22,384 nucleotides of DNA from a virus, in IMG/VR virus record IMGVR_UViG_3300027722_000091, positions 1-22,384 of that record; one strand, 5' to 3'. Numbering within the stretch: position 1 is the first letter of the stretch; each line of letters opens with the position of its first letter. Both the position numbers and the translations under genes were made by a program. A model generated the notes under the pieces. The model did not search any database, was not told where the DNA came from, and saw only the letters and a program-made list of their open reading frames with translations. Positions 11,595 through 20,563 of the stretch are shown here, piece after piece.

Positions 11595-13975
11595 TGTATC
11601 CTCCCATCGACCCGACGGCGGTAGACCCCGAGCTGCTCCCCGAGGAGTTGCTTGACCCGGATGCTCTTGCTCCGCTTCCTGAGAATCCCGATGAAATCGT
11701 GGATGACTTGGAGGAGGAGGTCAATCCGGAAGACATCTATCCCAAAGAGGTCACAGACGCACTTCTCCGAATCAAGGACGCCCTCTGTATCCCTGAGCGG
11801 AGCGTTCGCGAAGCCTACGTCAAGCGGCTCAAGAAGCTCGAATGCTACTGGAACAACCTGCAATACATCTACTGGGATTCCATCGCGCGCGACTACCGAG
11901 ACTATCAGGACCGGACCAACGTCGCCTTCGAGGACCCACAGGGCGAGACTGATGTTCAAGCCATCGCCAAGGTTGTCAATATCTACAAAGCCCACGGACA
12001 GGCGTGGATTTCGGCGATTGCTGCTGGCATTCCTTATGTCAGATTCTTCCCTGACGATGCGGACAACGCCAGCGACGTCCAGACGGCGAAAGCCTACTCG
12101 AAGATTGCCGAACTCATCCAGCGGCACAATCAGTCAGAGATTCTCTTCCTTCGTGCGCTATATCTCCTCTTTAATACAGGAGTAGTCTTCTGCTACAACG
12201 AGCTCAAGACAAAGTCCGAGTTCGGCACTTTCCGTGAGCCGATTCCTGGACAGGAGAGTCTTGTCAATCGTAGCTACTTCTGCCCTGCATGTGGCACACC
12301 GTCAGGCGAGGAACCGGCAGTCGACCCGGCCGTCCCTGCACAGCAGATGCCACAGGAGTGCCCCAACTGCGGTGTCGTTGCACCTCCCGAAATCCAAGAC
12401 CAGGAAGAAACATTCGATACCATTGTCGGTTACAATGACCGGCCCAAGTCTCGAGAGATTCTTCGTGTGTTTGGCCCCATGCACGTGGAGGTCCCGCACT
12501 ACATCTCCAAGCTCGATGAGACTCCTTACCTGCGTTTCGTAACAGAGGAGCCTGTCGGGCTGATACAGGAGACGTATCCTGAATTCGCTCATCTGATCAA
12601 GGCTAGCTACGACAGTGACGAAATCGAGCGCTGGGCACGAAACGATCGTCGCTATGCTGGAGAGTGGCAGGACAACGTCTGCACCGTTTCGAGGCTCTGG
12701 CTTCGTCCTTGGGCCTTCAACTACTGGGGCGATACAAAGAACGAAATCGTCGTTCGCCTCAAGAAAGAGTATCCCGAGGGCTGCTACGTTGTCATCGTCA
12801 ACAACGACCTGGTAGTCGAAGTTCTCCCGGACGTTCTGGATGACCACTGGACGGCCACGTTGTCGCCGTTCTCCGAACACATTCATGCTGAACCGGAGGG
12901 CCAGTCGTTGGTCCCTATTCAGGACATGACGAACGAGCTGGCGAACATCACTCTTGAGACAATCGAATTCGGTATCCCAGAGACTTTTGCTGACCCGTCT
13001 GTTCTGGACTTCGAGAACTACTCTAAGTCGGAAGCAAGACCGGGCATGGTTAATCAAGCGAAGGCTCCTTCTGGCCAGAATCTATCCGCAGGCTTCCACG
13101 ACATCAAAGCTGCATCTCTATCTCAGGAGGTGGAGATGTTCGCTGACCGTCTGGATAGTTCGGCTCAATTCGTGGTTGGGACCTTTCCTACTATTTACGG
13201 TGGTGCTATTGAAGGTGGTTCAGGCACCGCTCGTGAATACGAACTGAGCCGCGCGCAAGCTCTCCAAAGACTCAGTGGGACTTGGACAGTCCTCAAGGTC
13301 TGGTGGGCACAGGTCATGAGCAAGTCTGTGCGCTCCTTCGCCAAGAACATGGTGCAGGATGAGAAGTTCGTCAAGGACCAAGGGAACAGCTTTGTCAACA
13401 CGTGGATTCGTAAGGCGGAGTTGCAGGGCAAGGTGGGTGAAATCGAGCCAGAGACTTCCGAGGCATTCCCGATTTCCTGGGCGCAGAAGCGGGACGTTCT
13501 CTTGCAACTCATCCAAATGCAAGACCCCCAGATTGGACAGATTCTTCTCCATCCCGAAAACACGAGCTTCGTAGCAGAGCTCATTGGGATGGAAGACCTG
13601 TATATTCCGGGAGACGACGACCGCAACAAGCAGCTCATCGAGATTGCCCAGCTCATTCAGGGTCAGCCCACGTTGATGGGATTCGATCCAATGACTGGTC
13701 AGGAGCAATTCCAATCCTCTGTCCCTGTTGACCAGGACGTAGACCGACACGAGGTTGAGGCTGAAATCTGCCTCTCTTGGCTGAAGTCGCCGGTCGGCAT
13801 GGATACGAAGGAGAACAATCCAGCAGCATGGATGAATGTGCGTGCTCACTACATGGAGCACAACGGAATCATCCAGATGCAGATGATGCAGCAGCAACAG
13901 ATGGCTGCTGAACAAGGTGGCGAAGTCGGTGAAGAAGGAATCGAGAATCCGGAACCTGAGGCGCAAACCGCATAG
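11594..13975 (+). CDS. Portal protein with inserted zinc ribbon
   Basis: A 793-residue protein starting in a TAATG overlap. Position (after terminase, before scaffold and capsid), length and content fit a P22-like portal, the dodecameric ring through which DNA is packaged and to which the tail docks. The N-terminus is acidic; residues about 75-215 are helical (CYWNNLQYIYWDSIARDYRD), followed by an unusual CPAC...CPNC zinc ribbon (C230, C233, C256, C259). The core has LWLRPWAFNYWG, DMTNELANITLETIEFGIPE and GGSGTAREYELSRAQALQRL, similar to portals of short-tailed phages. The C-terminus is Gln/Met-rich and acidic, like a flexible barrel end. Confidence 0.85.
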   Translation: MYPPIDPTAVDPELLPEELLDPDALAPLPENPDEIVDDLEEEVNPEDIYPKEVTDALLRIKDALCIPERSVREAYVKRLKKLECYWNNLQYIYWDSIARDYRDYQDRTNVAFEDPQGETDVQAIAKVVNIYKAHGQAWISAIAAGIPYVRFFPDDADNASDVQTAKAYSKIAELIQRHNQSEILFLRALYLLFNTGVVFCYNELKTKSEFGTFREPIPGQESLVNRSYFCPACGTPSGEEPAVDPAVPAQQMPQECPNCGVVAPPEIQDQEETFDTIVGYNDRPKSREILRVFGPMHVEVPHYISKLDETPYLRFVTEEPVGLIQETYPEFAHLIKASYDSDEIERWARNDRRYAGEWQDNVCTVSRLWLRPWAFNYWGDTKNEIVVRLKKEYPEGCYVVIVNNDLVVEVLPDVLDDHWTATLSPFSEHIHAEPEGQSLVPIQDMTNELANITLETIEFGIPETFADPSVLDFENYSKSEARPGMVNQAKAPSGQNLSAGFHDIKAASLSQEVEMFADRLDSSAQFVVGTFPTIYGGAIEGGSGTAREYELSRAQALQRLSGTWTVLKVWWAQVMSKSVRSFAKNMVQDEKFVKDQGNSFVNTWIRKAELQGKVGEIEPETSEAFPISWAQKRDVLLQLIQMQDPQIGQILLHPENTSFVAELIGMEDLYIPGDDDRNKQLIEIAQLIQGQPTLMGFDPMTGQEQFQSSVPVDQDVDRHEVEAEICLSWLKSPVGMDTKENNPAAWMNVRAHYMEHNGIIQMQMMQQQQMAAEQGGEVGEEGIENPEPEAQTA

Positions 13976-13984
13976 GAGACGCAG

Positions 13985-15226
13985 ATGCCTGACGACGATA
14001 TGGATATCTTAAATGATATCGGAGACCCTGACAATTCCGGTGACCAGGGCACCGGTGACTCCGCTGACAAGCCTGTCGACGAGACTCCCGAAGACGACGA
14101 CGAAGTCGAAGACGAAGGCGAAGAGGACGAAGGCGACGACGATGCCGAGGACGAAGAAGCGGAGGAAGCACCGGAAGGCGAAGGCGATGCCGAGAAGAAG
14201 CCACGTGCCGACCCCGCCATCGAAGGCCGGCCAACCTATCAGGAACTAAAGAAGGCGGACCCGGAAATCTTCAAGAAGGTGCCGGGACTGAAGGACATTT
14301 TCTTCAGGGAACAGAAGTTCTCGGAGACGTTCGCCTCTGTTGAAGAAGCCGTCACCGCCGCGAAGAAGGCGGACGACTTCGACATCATCGAGGCGAGCCT
14401 CATGCAAGGCGACCCATCACTCGTGCTCCGAGAGCTGGCGGCAAACTCGCCGGAATCGGTTCCACAGTTGGTGGACAACTTCTTGCCGACGTTGCAGAGG
14501 ATGAGCAAGGACCTCTATGTGCGGGCTACGATGCCTGTGCTACAGGACCTCATCCGGATGACCTACAACGACGGCAAGCGTCTCAACGACAAGAATCTGA
14601 TGTATGCTGCTGGGCACATCGCCAAGCACGTCTTCGGAGAGGCAAGGATACCTGAGCCCAGGATACAATCAACGGGACCTCATCCTGCGGAGGTCCAGCT
14701 CAGGGAGGAACGGAGTCGGCACTTCAACGAACGGTATGGCTCGTTCAATCAGGAACTCGCGTCCGAGTCATACACTCGTCTGGAGAGGATTGCAGACCGG
14801 GGCATCACTGACCCGGAAAACAAGCTGAACGGCTTCACACGTAAGGCCATCACGAAAGAGGCATTGGCCGAACTCGACGAGAAGTTGGGCGAGGATCAGC
14901 AACTCGCCAATACACTACGCCAGCTGTGGAGGCGTGCAACTGTCGGCGGGTTTACGAAGGAGCACAAAGAGGCAATTCTCAACGCGCACCTCTCGCGTGC
15001 AAAGCAGCTCCTTCCCGGCATCCGAAACAGGATGGTCGCAGAGGCTCTCGGTCAAAAGGTGGCCGGGAAAAACAACCACAAGCAGAAGCGTGATATTCCG
15101 AGCGGCGGTCGAGGAGCGGCGGGAGGCGTGAGGGGCAATGCGGCACGTCTCGACCCGAAGAAGATCGACTGGGGCAAGACCAGCGATGAAGACCTGCTCG
15201 CCGGGAAAATCACGACAAGGAAGTAA
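13985..15226 (+). CDS. Capsid scaffolding protein
   Basis: A 413-residue protein between portal and major capsid genes, the usual place of scaffolding proteins. The first 70 residues are almost purely acidic (repeats of Asp and Glu). The rest is helical (SVEEAVTAAKKADDFDIIEA; LRELAANSPESVPQLVDNFL), with a basic C-terminus (about 365-390, KNNHKQKRDIPSGGRG) as expected for the coat-binding end of a scaffold. ATG follows AGGAGACGCAG. It directs prohead assembly and should leave before DNA enters; no protease gene is visible nearby. Confidence 0.8.
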   Translation: MPDDDMDILNDIGDPDNSGDQGTGDSADKPVDETPEDDDEVEDEGEEDEGDDDAEDEEAEEAPEGEGDAEKKPRADPAIEGRPTYQELKKADPEIFKKVPGLKDIFFREQKFSETFASVEEAVTAAKKADDFDIIEASLMQGDPSLVLRELAANSPESVPQLVDNFLPTLQRMSKDLYVRATMPVLQDLIRMTYNDGKRLNDKNLMYAAGHIAKHVFGEARIPEPRIQSTGPHPAEVQLREERSRHFNERYGSFNQELASESYTRLERIADRGITDPENKLNGFTRKAITKEALAELDEKLGEDQQLANTLRQLWRRATVGGFTKEHKEAILNAHLSRAKQLLPGIRNRMVAEALGQKVAGKNNHKQKRDIPSGGRGAAGGVRGNAARLDPKKIDWGKTSDEDLLAGKITTRK

Positions 15227-15231
15227 CAATC

Positions 15232-16509
15232 ATGGCGCAGACTGAACTGCAGGTCAACGCCACCGAGCTGGAGAACGTCCAGGAGAAGGTGCCCGTTCTG
15301 TTCGAGCGGGAAGCGACCTTCTTCTCATACATCGAGAAGCGGCCTGTCGAGAAGGTCTCGGCTCGTGACATGAGAATCCCCCTGGAGATTTCTCCCGGTG
15401 GCCTCTTCGGACACTTTGAACCAGCCGGGGGAGACCTCGGACGCGGCGAAGGTCCGGAGTTCGACAAGGCTCTGGTCCCCACGGCGAACTTGAAGCACGC
15501 TGTGGAATGGCAGACCAAGGCCCAGTGGGCGACGGACGATGCGCGGAAGGCTCGCATCAACACGTTCCGTCACATGATGGCCACCAGCATGAAGGAGTTC
15601 CGTCGCGGAGTGGACTCCCTCTGCATGACCAACGGCACGGGCACGTTGGCGACCATCAGCGGTGTCACCACGGCCGGCGGCAAGGACACGTATACCTTGG
15701 CCGCTGACGGATTCGGTGCTCGTCTTCTCCGGAAGAAGCATCTCTACTCCGTCTACGATGCGACGCTGACCACTCGGAAGCCCTTCGCGGGTCTGGGTGC
15801 GGTCGGTGGTGAGGGCCCGCTCGAGTATTACGACGGGCCGAACAAGCAGGTGCGCTTCAACAGCGCCGCTGCGACGGTTGCACCCACCGACAAGATTGTC
15901 GTGTCGGGCCTGACCGGGACGCCGCCCGTTTCCATCCTGGGCGTCGCCTATCACCACAACAACGCGAGCGTCGGCTCGTGGCTCGGCATGGACCGCGCAC
16001 TGATTCCCGAAATCAGGGCCAACCGTGTTGCAGCCGCTGGCTCGTCCTTCGCGCTGCCCTTCCCTCGTCTGGCGGTCAATCGCGTGGCCGACCGGGTCGG
16101 TGGCGACTCCGTGATGCACATGGATGCGTGGATGCATCCGGCGCAGGTCGCCGCCTACGAGGAATACGGGCAGTTGGTGTCCGTCATCACCAAGTCGGCC
16201 AAGGAGGAGGGACTCAACCCCTACTTCAACGCCAACAACATGCAGATGGCGGGTGTCAGCATCCGGCAGTCCAACTCGTGGGACAAGACCCGCATCGACT
16301 TCATCGTGAAGGAAGTGTGGGGACGTGCCGAGATGAAGGCTCCGGGCTTCTACGATGTCGATGGCCGCAAGGTGTTCGAGATTCGCGGTGCATCTGGAGG
16401 CGTCGCGGCGAGCCAAATCTACTACATCGTGGCGAGCTTCAACCTGTTCGTCAACAATCCAGCGGCGTGCGTCTACATCGACCAGCTGGCCGTGCCTCAG
16501 GGCTACTAA
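15232..16509 (+). CDS. Major capsid protein (HK97-like fold expected)
   Basis: A 425-residue protein directly after the scaffold gene, ATG preceded by AAGGAAG. It has a short helical N-terminus (LENVQEKVPVLFEREATFFS), a segment resembling an E-loop (about 45-75, MRIPLEISPGGLFGHFEPAG) and a C-terminal domain with MHPAQVAAYEEYGQLVSVIT and WGRAEMKAPGFYDVDGRKVF, typical for major capsid proteins of short-tailed phages with P22-like heads. Codon use is strongly GC-ending, as expected for the most highly expressed phage protein. A strong stem-loop follows the gene. Confidence 0.85.
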   Translation: MAQTELQVNATELENVQEKVPVLFEREATFFSYIEKRPVEKVSARDMRIPLEISPGGLFGHFEPAGGDLGRGEGPEFDKALVPTANLKHAVEWQTKAQWATDDARKARINTFRHMMATSMKEFRRGVDSLCMTNGTGTLATISGVTTAGGKDTYTLAADGFGARLLRKKHLYSVYDATLTTRKPFAGLGAVGGEGPLEYYDGPNKQVRFNSAAATVAPTDKIVVSGLTGTPPVSILGVAYHHNNASVGSWLGMDRALIPEIRANRVAAAGSSFALPFPRLAVNRVADRVGGDSVMHMDAWMHPAQVAAYEEYGQLVSVITKSAKEEGLNPYFNANNMQMAGVSIRQSNSWDKTRIDFIVKEVWGRAEMKAPGFYDVDGRKVFEIRGASGGVAASQIYYIVASFNLFVNNPAACVYIDQLAVPQGY

Positions 16510-16520
16510 CCACGTAGGGC

Positions 16521-16550
16521 GGGGGGTGGAGACCGGGAACTCCACCTCCC
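16521..16550 (+). other. Stem-loop after the capsid gene
   Basis: GGGGGGTGGAG (16521-16531) pairs with CTCCACCTCCC (16540-16550) around an 8-base loop; one pair is a G-U wobble. No T-run follows, and the next ATG is 13 bases on. It may be a weak terminator, an RNA-processing site or a stabiliser of the capsid mRNA. Confidence 0.55.
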
Positions 16551-16562
16551 GTTAGGTTCCGT

Positions 16563-17093
16563 ATGGACATGAAGCTTCTCAAGGAAATCAACGACAAGCT
16601 AGCTGATGAGCTAGGTCCGTCTCCGTTTGGTGTGCCAAACTTTCGAATCATCTGGTCCACTGGCCTGACCGAGAAGAGATTTGGAACCTTTAGTGATTTC
16701 TACGGAAAGATATTTGTCCGTGAGGTCACTGAGGTTCGAGATGTCTTGAAGTATCCGTTCGATCAGGACCGTTGGATCTTAGAGCGTGCTCAATCAGCAG
16801 TCGGTAATCCCGAACTCATGGAGGACTACTCCTACGAGCCGCTCTATGTTTTCAAGGATGAGCATGGCCTGTTCCTCCCATTGGAACGGAGACCAGTCGA
16901 GGTTCTCATCCACCGCATCAAGAATCCTCTGTCTCCGTCGCAGATTCGGGAAGTTCTCGAAAAGCGGCTGGAGGCACAGGAAGAAGACGAAGTAAACGCA
17001 TTCCTCAACGTGCTTCATGACGTGGGTCGGAGTCCCATGTTCGCATACGAAGACTCGGTGTTTATGGACTCGACGAAAAGGAAGGTTGACTAA
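16563..17093 (+). CDS. Hypothetical virion-region protein, 176 aa
   Basis: A 176-residue protein starting MDMKLLKEINDKL. It has mixed strands (FRIIWSTGLTEKRFGTF; FYGKIFVREV), a YEPLYVFKDEHGLFLPLERR segment and a C-terminal helix (REVLEKRLEAQEEDEVNAFL). I have the impression of similar proteins after capsid genes in other podovirus-like phages, where they are unnamed. The start codon has only a short AGG upstream; the stem-loop before it may control access. The stop overlaps the next start (TAATG). Confidence 0.65.
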   Translation: MDMKLLKEINDKLADELGPSPFGVPNFRIIWSTGLTEKRFGTFSDFYGKIFVREVTEVRDVLKYPFDQDRWILERAQSAVGNPELMEDYSYEPLYVFKDEHGLFLPLERRPVEVLIHRIKNPLSPSQIREVLEKRLEAQEEDEVNAFLNVLHDVGRSPMFAYEDSVFMDSTKRKVD

Positions 17094-17716
17094 TGGAATC
17101 GGCAACGCTCGTATCAATCGCTCCATGCATCATTCGGGAGACGAAGCCCATCCTCCCGTCCGAGTTCTTCCTGGCGAAGGCGTCGTATGAGAATCCCTCG
17201 ACCCTGCTGGTCACGAAGGGTATCAACGATATCTACGTCGGCGACGAGCGTGGACAGGCCGGGCAGAATCGCTCCATCATTCGAGTGCCAGTCGAAGCCG
17301 ACGTTATCGCCGCCGCCATCGTAACGGACTGGCAGGACGCGCAATACGGCACGAGGCCACCAGATGCCATTCCTGGCTTCTTCTGGGTGCCGGGCAACAC
17401 GAAGATCGTGTCGCTGGCCAAGGAACTCGACGAGGCCAACGCACGCCAGATTCTCTGGTTCCAGAATCTCGTCAAGCTGGCCGACGACGACTGGAACAAG
17501 TTCCGCCAGCACAAGACCATCTCCGACATCCAGCGCTACGCCTGCAACGCGCTGAAGCTGGAGCGGCCGTGGCTGCTGGACAATGAGATTGTCATGGCCC
17601 TTTCGGAGTGCCCGTCGTGCTTCGAGAAGGTCAATCCGAAGGCCATCGTCTGCTCTCACTGTTCCTACATCCTCGATGAGGAACGACACAAGGCGATGAC
17701 CTACGCGAGAGCCTAA
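17093..17716 (+). CDS. Hypothetical protein with C-terminal zinc ribbon, 207 aa
   Basis: A 207-residue protein starting in a TAATG overlap. Residues 1-85 are strand-rich (IIRVPVEADVIAAAIVTDWQ), followed by helices and a C-terminal zinc ribbon CPSC...CSHC (C173, C176, C187, C190). The ribbon sits after a helical WLLDNEIVMALSE stretch and looks like a zinc-stabilised tail end. I have the impression of unnamed proteins of this plan between capsid and adaptor genes of related phages. It may be virion-associated, judged from position only. Confidence 0.65.
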   Translation: MESATLVSIAPCIIRETKPILPSEFFLAKASYENPSTLLVTKGINDIYVGDERGQAGQNRSIIRVPVEADVIAAAIVTDWQDAQYGTRPPDAIPGFFWVPGNTKIVSLAKELDEANARQILWFQNLVKLADDDWNKFRQHKTISDIQRYACNALKLERPWLLDNEIVMALSECPSCFEKVNPKAIVCSHCSYILDEERHKAMTYARA

Positions 17717-17733
17717 AGTTCAGCGGGTGAACA
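17717..17733. promoter_or_regulatory. 17-bp palindromic site in the 18-base gap before the adaptor gene
   Basis: AGTTCAGCGGGTGAACA fills almost the whole gap between a stop (17714-17716) and the next ATG (17735). It takes the place where a ribosome binding site should be; none is seen. Confidence 0.6.
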
Positions 17734-17734
17734 A

Positions 17735-18382
17735 ATGCCTGATACAGCGCAGCAGGTAATCACAGAATCTCAAGGGTTGTTGAACGACCTTCCGGGGACG
17801 TTCTACACCTTTGACTCTCTCCTGCCTTACCTGAACAAGGCATACAGAGAGCTGCAAGATTACTACAATCTGCACGGCTTGAAAACCACCGTAGAGGTGT
17901 CCTCTCTGATAGTGGTCCCAGCGAACTCGGAAGTCCTGCTGAACGTCCCCGCAGACCTTTTGAGACCTATCACGCTATCAGAGAGGACAGTCGGGTCGAT
18001 CGAGCAATTCACGGAAATGGACGAACGTTCTTGGGAACCTGATGAAGTCCCAACGACTCACTTGCGTATCTGGACATGGCGGGAGGAGACAGTCTTCTTC
18101 CGTGGTGCTACAGAACCACGCGAGCTCAGGATTCGTTATGTCAAGTCGCTCTCACCTCTTTCAGGGGCCGGGAGCTTCATCGGCATAATGAATAGCAAGT
18201 CAGCACTCGCGGCGCGCACTGCTGCTCTCGGCGCGCGCTACATCGGTGAGAATCCGACGCGGGCTGACGAACTCGACTCGGAGACAGGTAGAGCCTTGGA
18301 TAGGCTGATCGTGACAGCAATCCGACAGAGCCAAGGATTGCCTACACGTCGTCGGCGAACTCGCTACAGAGTTCCTAACTAA
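17735..18382 (+). CDS. Head-tail adaptor (P22 gp4-like)
   Basis: A 215-residue protein. It starts with a helical part (QQVITESQGLLNDL; LLPYLNKAYRELQDYYNLHG), then strands (TTVEVSSLIVVPANSEVLLN), a WEPDEVPTTHLRIWTWREET segment, and ELRIRYVKSLSPLSGAGSFI followed by a helix-rich end (ALAARTAALGARYIGEN) and a basic tail. This helix/strand plan and the position after the capsid genes fit gp4-type head-completion adaptors that sit under the portal. There is no ribosome binding site at the ATG; a palindrome lies directly before it. Confidence 0.55.
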   Translation: MPDTAQQVITESQGLLNDLPGTFYTFDSLLPYLNKAYRELQDYYNLHGLKTTVEVSSLIVVPANSEVLLNVPADLLRPITLSERTVGSIEQFTEMDERSWEPDEVPTTHLRIWTWREETVFFRGATEPRELRIRYVKSLSPLSGAGSFIGIMNSKSALAARTAALGARYIGENPTRADELDSETGRALDRLIVTAIRQSQGLPTRRRRTRYRVPN

Positions 18383-18393
18383 GGAGAAGTCAG

Positions 18394-18687
18394 ATGTTTC
18401 AGGGATTCATCAGCAAGCGGACCGAGAAGCTCGTTGCATCGGCAGCGACTCTCGAGGCCAACGCGGACATTCTCGTTGTCAGCGGCGCGGTGGCAATCGT
18501 CAACATCTTGCCCAAGACGTTCGGAGTGGCAAGTCAGAAGGTCACCATCATTCCTCTGGCCGCGGGTCTGACGTTCACCGCTGCCGGAAACATTGCGGTT
18601 GCTGTTGCTCTGGTCCAGAATCGCGCACAGGACCTGACCTACAGCAAGTCGCAGAACAAGTGGTATCCCTCGATAGCGGCGGTCTAA
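18394..18687 (+). CDS. Small beta-rich structural-type protein
   Basis: A 97-residue protein, ATG preceded by AAGGAGAAGTCAG, a strong ribosome binding site. Strand-rich, with ADILVVSGAVAIVNILP, VTIIPLAAGLTF, TAAGNIAVAVALVQN and a final DLTYSKSQNKWYPS. A VSG.VA/I..I.P...TF.AAGNI pattern followed by a Lys/Trp/Tyr end is common in phage appendage and decoration modules, often as a domain of a longer fibre protein. Here it stands alone, suggesting a small head decoration or tail-connector subunit. Confidence 0.55.
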   Translation: MFQGFISKRTEKLVASAATLEANADILVVSGAVAIVNILPKTFGVASQKVTIIPLAAGLTFTAAGNIAVAVALVQNRAQDLTYSKSQNKWYPSIAAV

Positions 18688-18688
18688 G

Positions 18689-20563
18689 ATGCAGAAGGAC
18701 CACGTTCCGATTACCGTAGACCAGTTCCGGGGCACGTTCGACCGGGGCGAGGATGACGTCTGCCCGGGAGACCACTTCCTCGACTCGCTGAACGTCGTAT
18801 TCACGGAGCATGGTGTCGAGACTCGGAAGGGGTTCGTCGCGCATCTCTCAGTCCCCGATATCTACAGGATAGCATCCTACAAGAGGATTGGCGAGGCAGA
18901 TCGGTTGCTCATTCTGGACAGCGTTGGACGCATCTGGGATTCAACCAGTCTGGCCGTGCCAATCCTCACCATCGCTGGCATGACCGATTTCGGTATGGTG
19001 TCGCTTTACAACAGGGCATACATCACGCCACACAACAGCAACAAGGGACTGCCCGGCCAGAAGGTCTACGTTTACGAAGGATCAGGCACTGCTCGTCCTG
19101 CAGCCGGTCCTGCACCTATTGGTCCGCCGATTGTTGCTGCTACCTCAACGACTGCTGGAAGTGTTGAAATTGGAAAGCACCTCTTTGCAGTAGCCTACGA
19201 GACCATCTCGGGATACCTGACTCAGCCCGGTCCAGCGACGTTCACTCTCTACGATGCGCCCGGAGCGAAGAAGGTCAACCTTAGCAACATTCCGATTGGA
19301 CCTGCCGGCACCGTCGCGCGCGTTCTCTTGGCAACAAAGAAGCTCGCGACCAACTACGCAGGTGACGAAAAGAATCAGGAGTTCTTCTCTATCCCGAACG
19401 GACGTATCGGAGACAATGTAACGACGGTCTTGACTGTCGACTTCTTCGATGCTGACCTTCAGGCCGGAGTCGACTATTTGCTGGACCAGCTCGTGGAGAT
19501 TCCTGCAGGCGTGGGTATTGGAGTCTACAAGAGCCGTCTCGCCGTATGGGGCACTGATACCAATGAATCTGCGGTCTACCTTTCTGAGCCGGGTCAACCT
19601 GAGTCGTTCTCGGCCACAGAAGGATTTGTTCTTGCATTTCCTGGTGATGCGTCGGGAGGCGTTAAGAACTGTGTCGAGTTCCGCTCCCAATACTACCTCC
19701 TCAAGGGAGGAGGAAAGACCTACGTCACCAGCGAAATTGGAGACTCCCCTGCCTTCTGGGAAGTCACCAACGTCGACCTGAGTATCGGAGCGGAGTGCCA
19801 CTCTATCGCCAAGGTGCTGGACCAGAACGGTGCAGCGCTGGACAATTTCTTCTCGGCCGATAGGTCTGGGCTCTACCTCTTTAATGGGACGTTCAGCAAC
19901 AATGAACTTTCCAGGAAAATCTCGGATATCTGGCGTCGTGTCAATCGTCTGGCGCTCAATCAGGTCGAAATCGTCTATGACCCGATTAAAGCACTTATCT
20001 ACTGTGCTGTGCCTCTCGATAGCGCTACTACTCCTACTCATCTTCTTGTGGGGGATGTAGACGATGGCATCGACCCGGAGAACATTCGGTGGACGACTTG
20101 GACGTTCCCGAAGCGTGCTACCTCGATAGTCGTGGACCTGAACTCAATCAGCAAGCGGACTCAATTCCGATTTGGGTCGAGGGACGACGACATCTACAGC
20201 TACGATGAGGCTGCGCGGGATGACTTCGGCATGGCAATCGAGAGCTTCATCGAGACTGCTCTCTTGCCTCCCGATGCACCCGAAGCTGACCCCGTCATCT
20301 ATCAGTTCGGCCACTTGCAGCTTCGAGCAAAGGGCAACGGGGCGCTCAACCTGACCATCTCCGGAATCGATCGGGCGCGCTCTGCACAGCCAGCCGGTAT
20401 CGCTCTGAGTGCTCAGCCTGGCCGGACGCTTGAGAGGATGTTGAACTTCCAAGATGAGCGTGCCTCGGTGAAGCTTCAGACGAACGGCGCGGAAGACTAC
20501 TTCCAGCTGACTCGATTGAAGCTCTATGCTACCCTGCTCTGGACTGGCCGTGTGAACGTCTAA
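18689..20563 (+). CDS. Probable tail / DNA-stabilisation protein
   Basis: A 624-residue protein, mostly beta. The N-terminus (DSLNVVFTEHGVETRKGFVA) fits proteins that begin with a list of boundary values, followed by repeated blades such as RLAVWGTDTNESAVYLSEPG and GLYLFNGTFSNNELSRKISD. The C-terminus has a compact sandwich (LQLRAKGNGALNLTISGI). The position after the adaptor and the propeller-like repeats suggest a tail hub like P22 gp10 or T7 gp12, which holds packaged DNA and anchors the tail. There is no clear ribosome binding site; it starts one base after the previous stop. Confidence 0.55.
   Translation: MQKDHVPITVDQFRGTFDRGEDDVCPGDHFLDSLNVVFTEHGVETRKGFVAHLSVPDIYRIASYKRIGEADRLLILDSVGRIWDSTSLAVPILTIAGMTDFGMVSLYNRAYITPHNSNKGLPGQKVYVYEGSGTARPAAGPAPIGPPIVAATSTTAGSVEIGKHLFAVAYETISGYLTQPGPATFTLYDAPGAKKVNLSNIPIGPAGTVARVLLATKKLATNYAGDEKNQEFFSIPNGRIGDNVTTVLTVDFFDADLQAGVDYLLDQLVEIPAGVGIGVYKSRLAVWGTDTNESAVYLSEPGQPESFSATEGFVLAFPGDASGGVKNCVEFRSQYYLLKGGGKTYVTSEIGDSPAFWEVTNVDLSIGAECHSIAKVLDQNGAALDNFFSADRSGLYLFNGTFSNNELSRKISDIWRRVNRLALNQVEIVYDPIKALIYCAVPLDSATTPTHLLVGDVDDGIDPENIRWTTWTFPKRATSIVVDLNSISKRTQFRFGSRDDDIYSYDEAARDDFGMAIESFIETALLPPDAPEADPVIYQFGHLQLRAKGNGALNLTISGIDRARSAQPAGIALSAQPGRTLERMLNFQDERASVKLQTNGAEDYFQLTRLKLYATLLWTGRVNV

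Noticed and set aside
15325-16545. Long minus-strand open frame opposite the capsid gene
   Set aside because: It is an antisense shadow caused by strong GC-ending codon use; it has no ribosome binding site or family features and covers a clear capsid gene.
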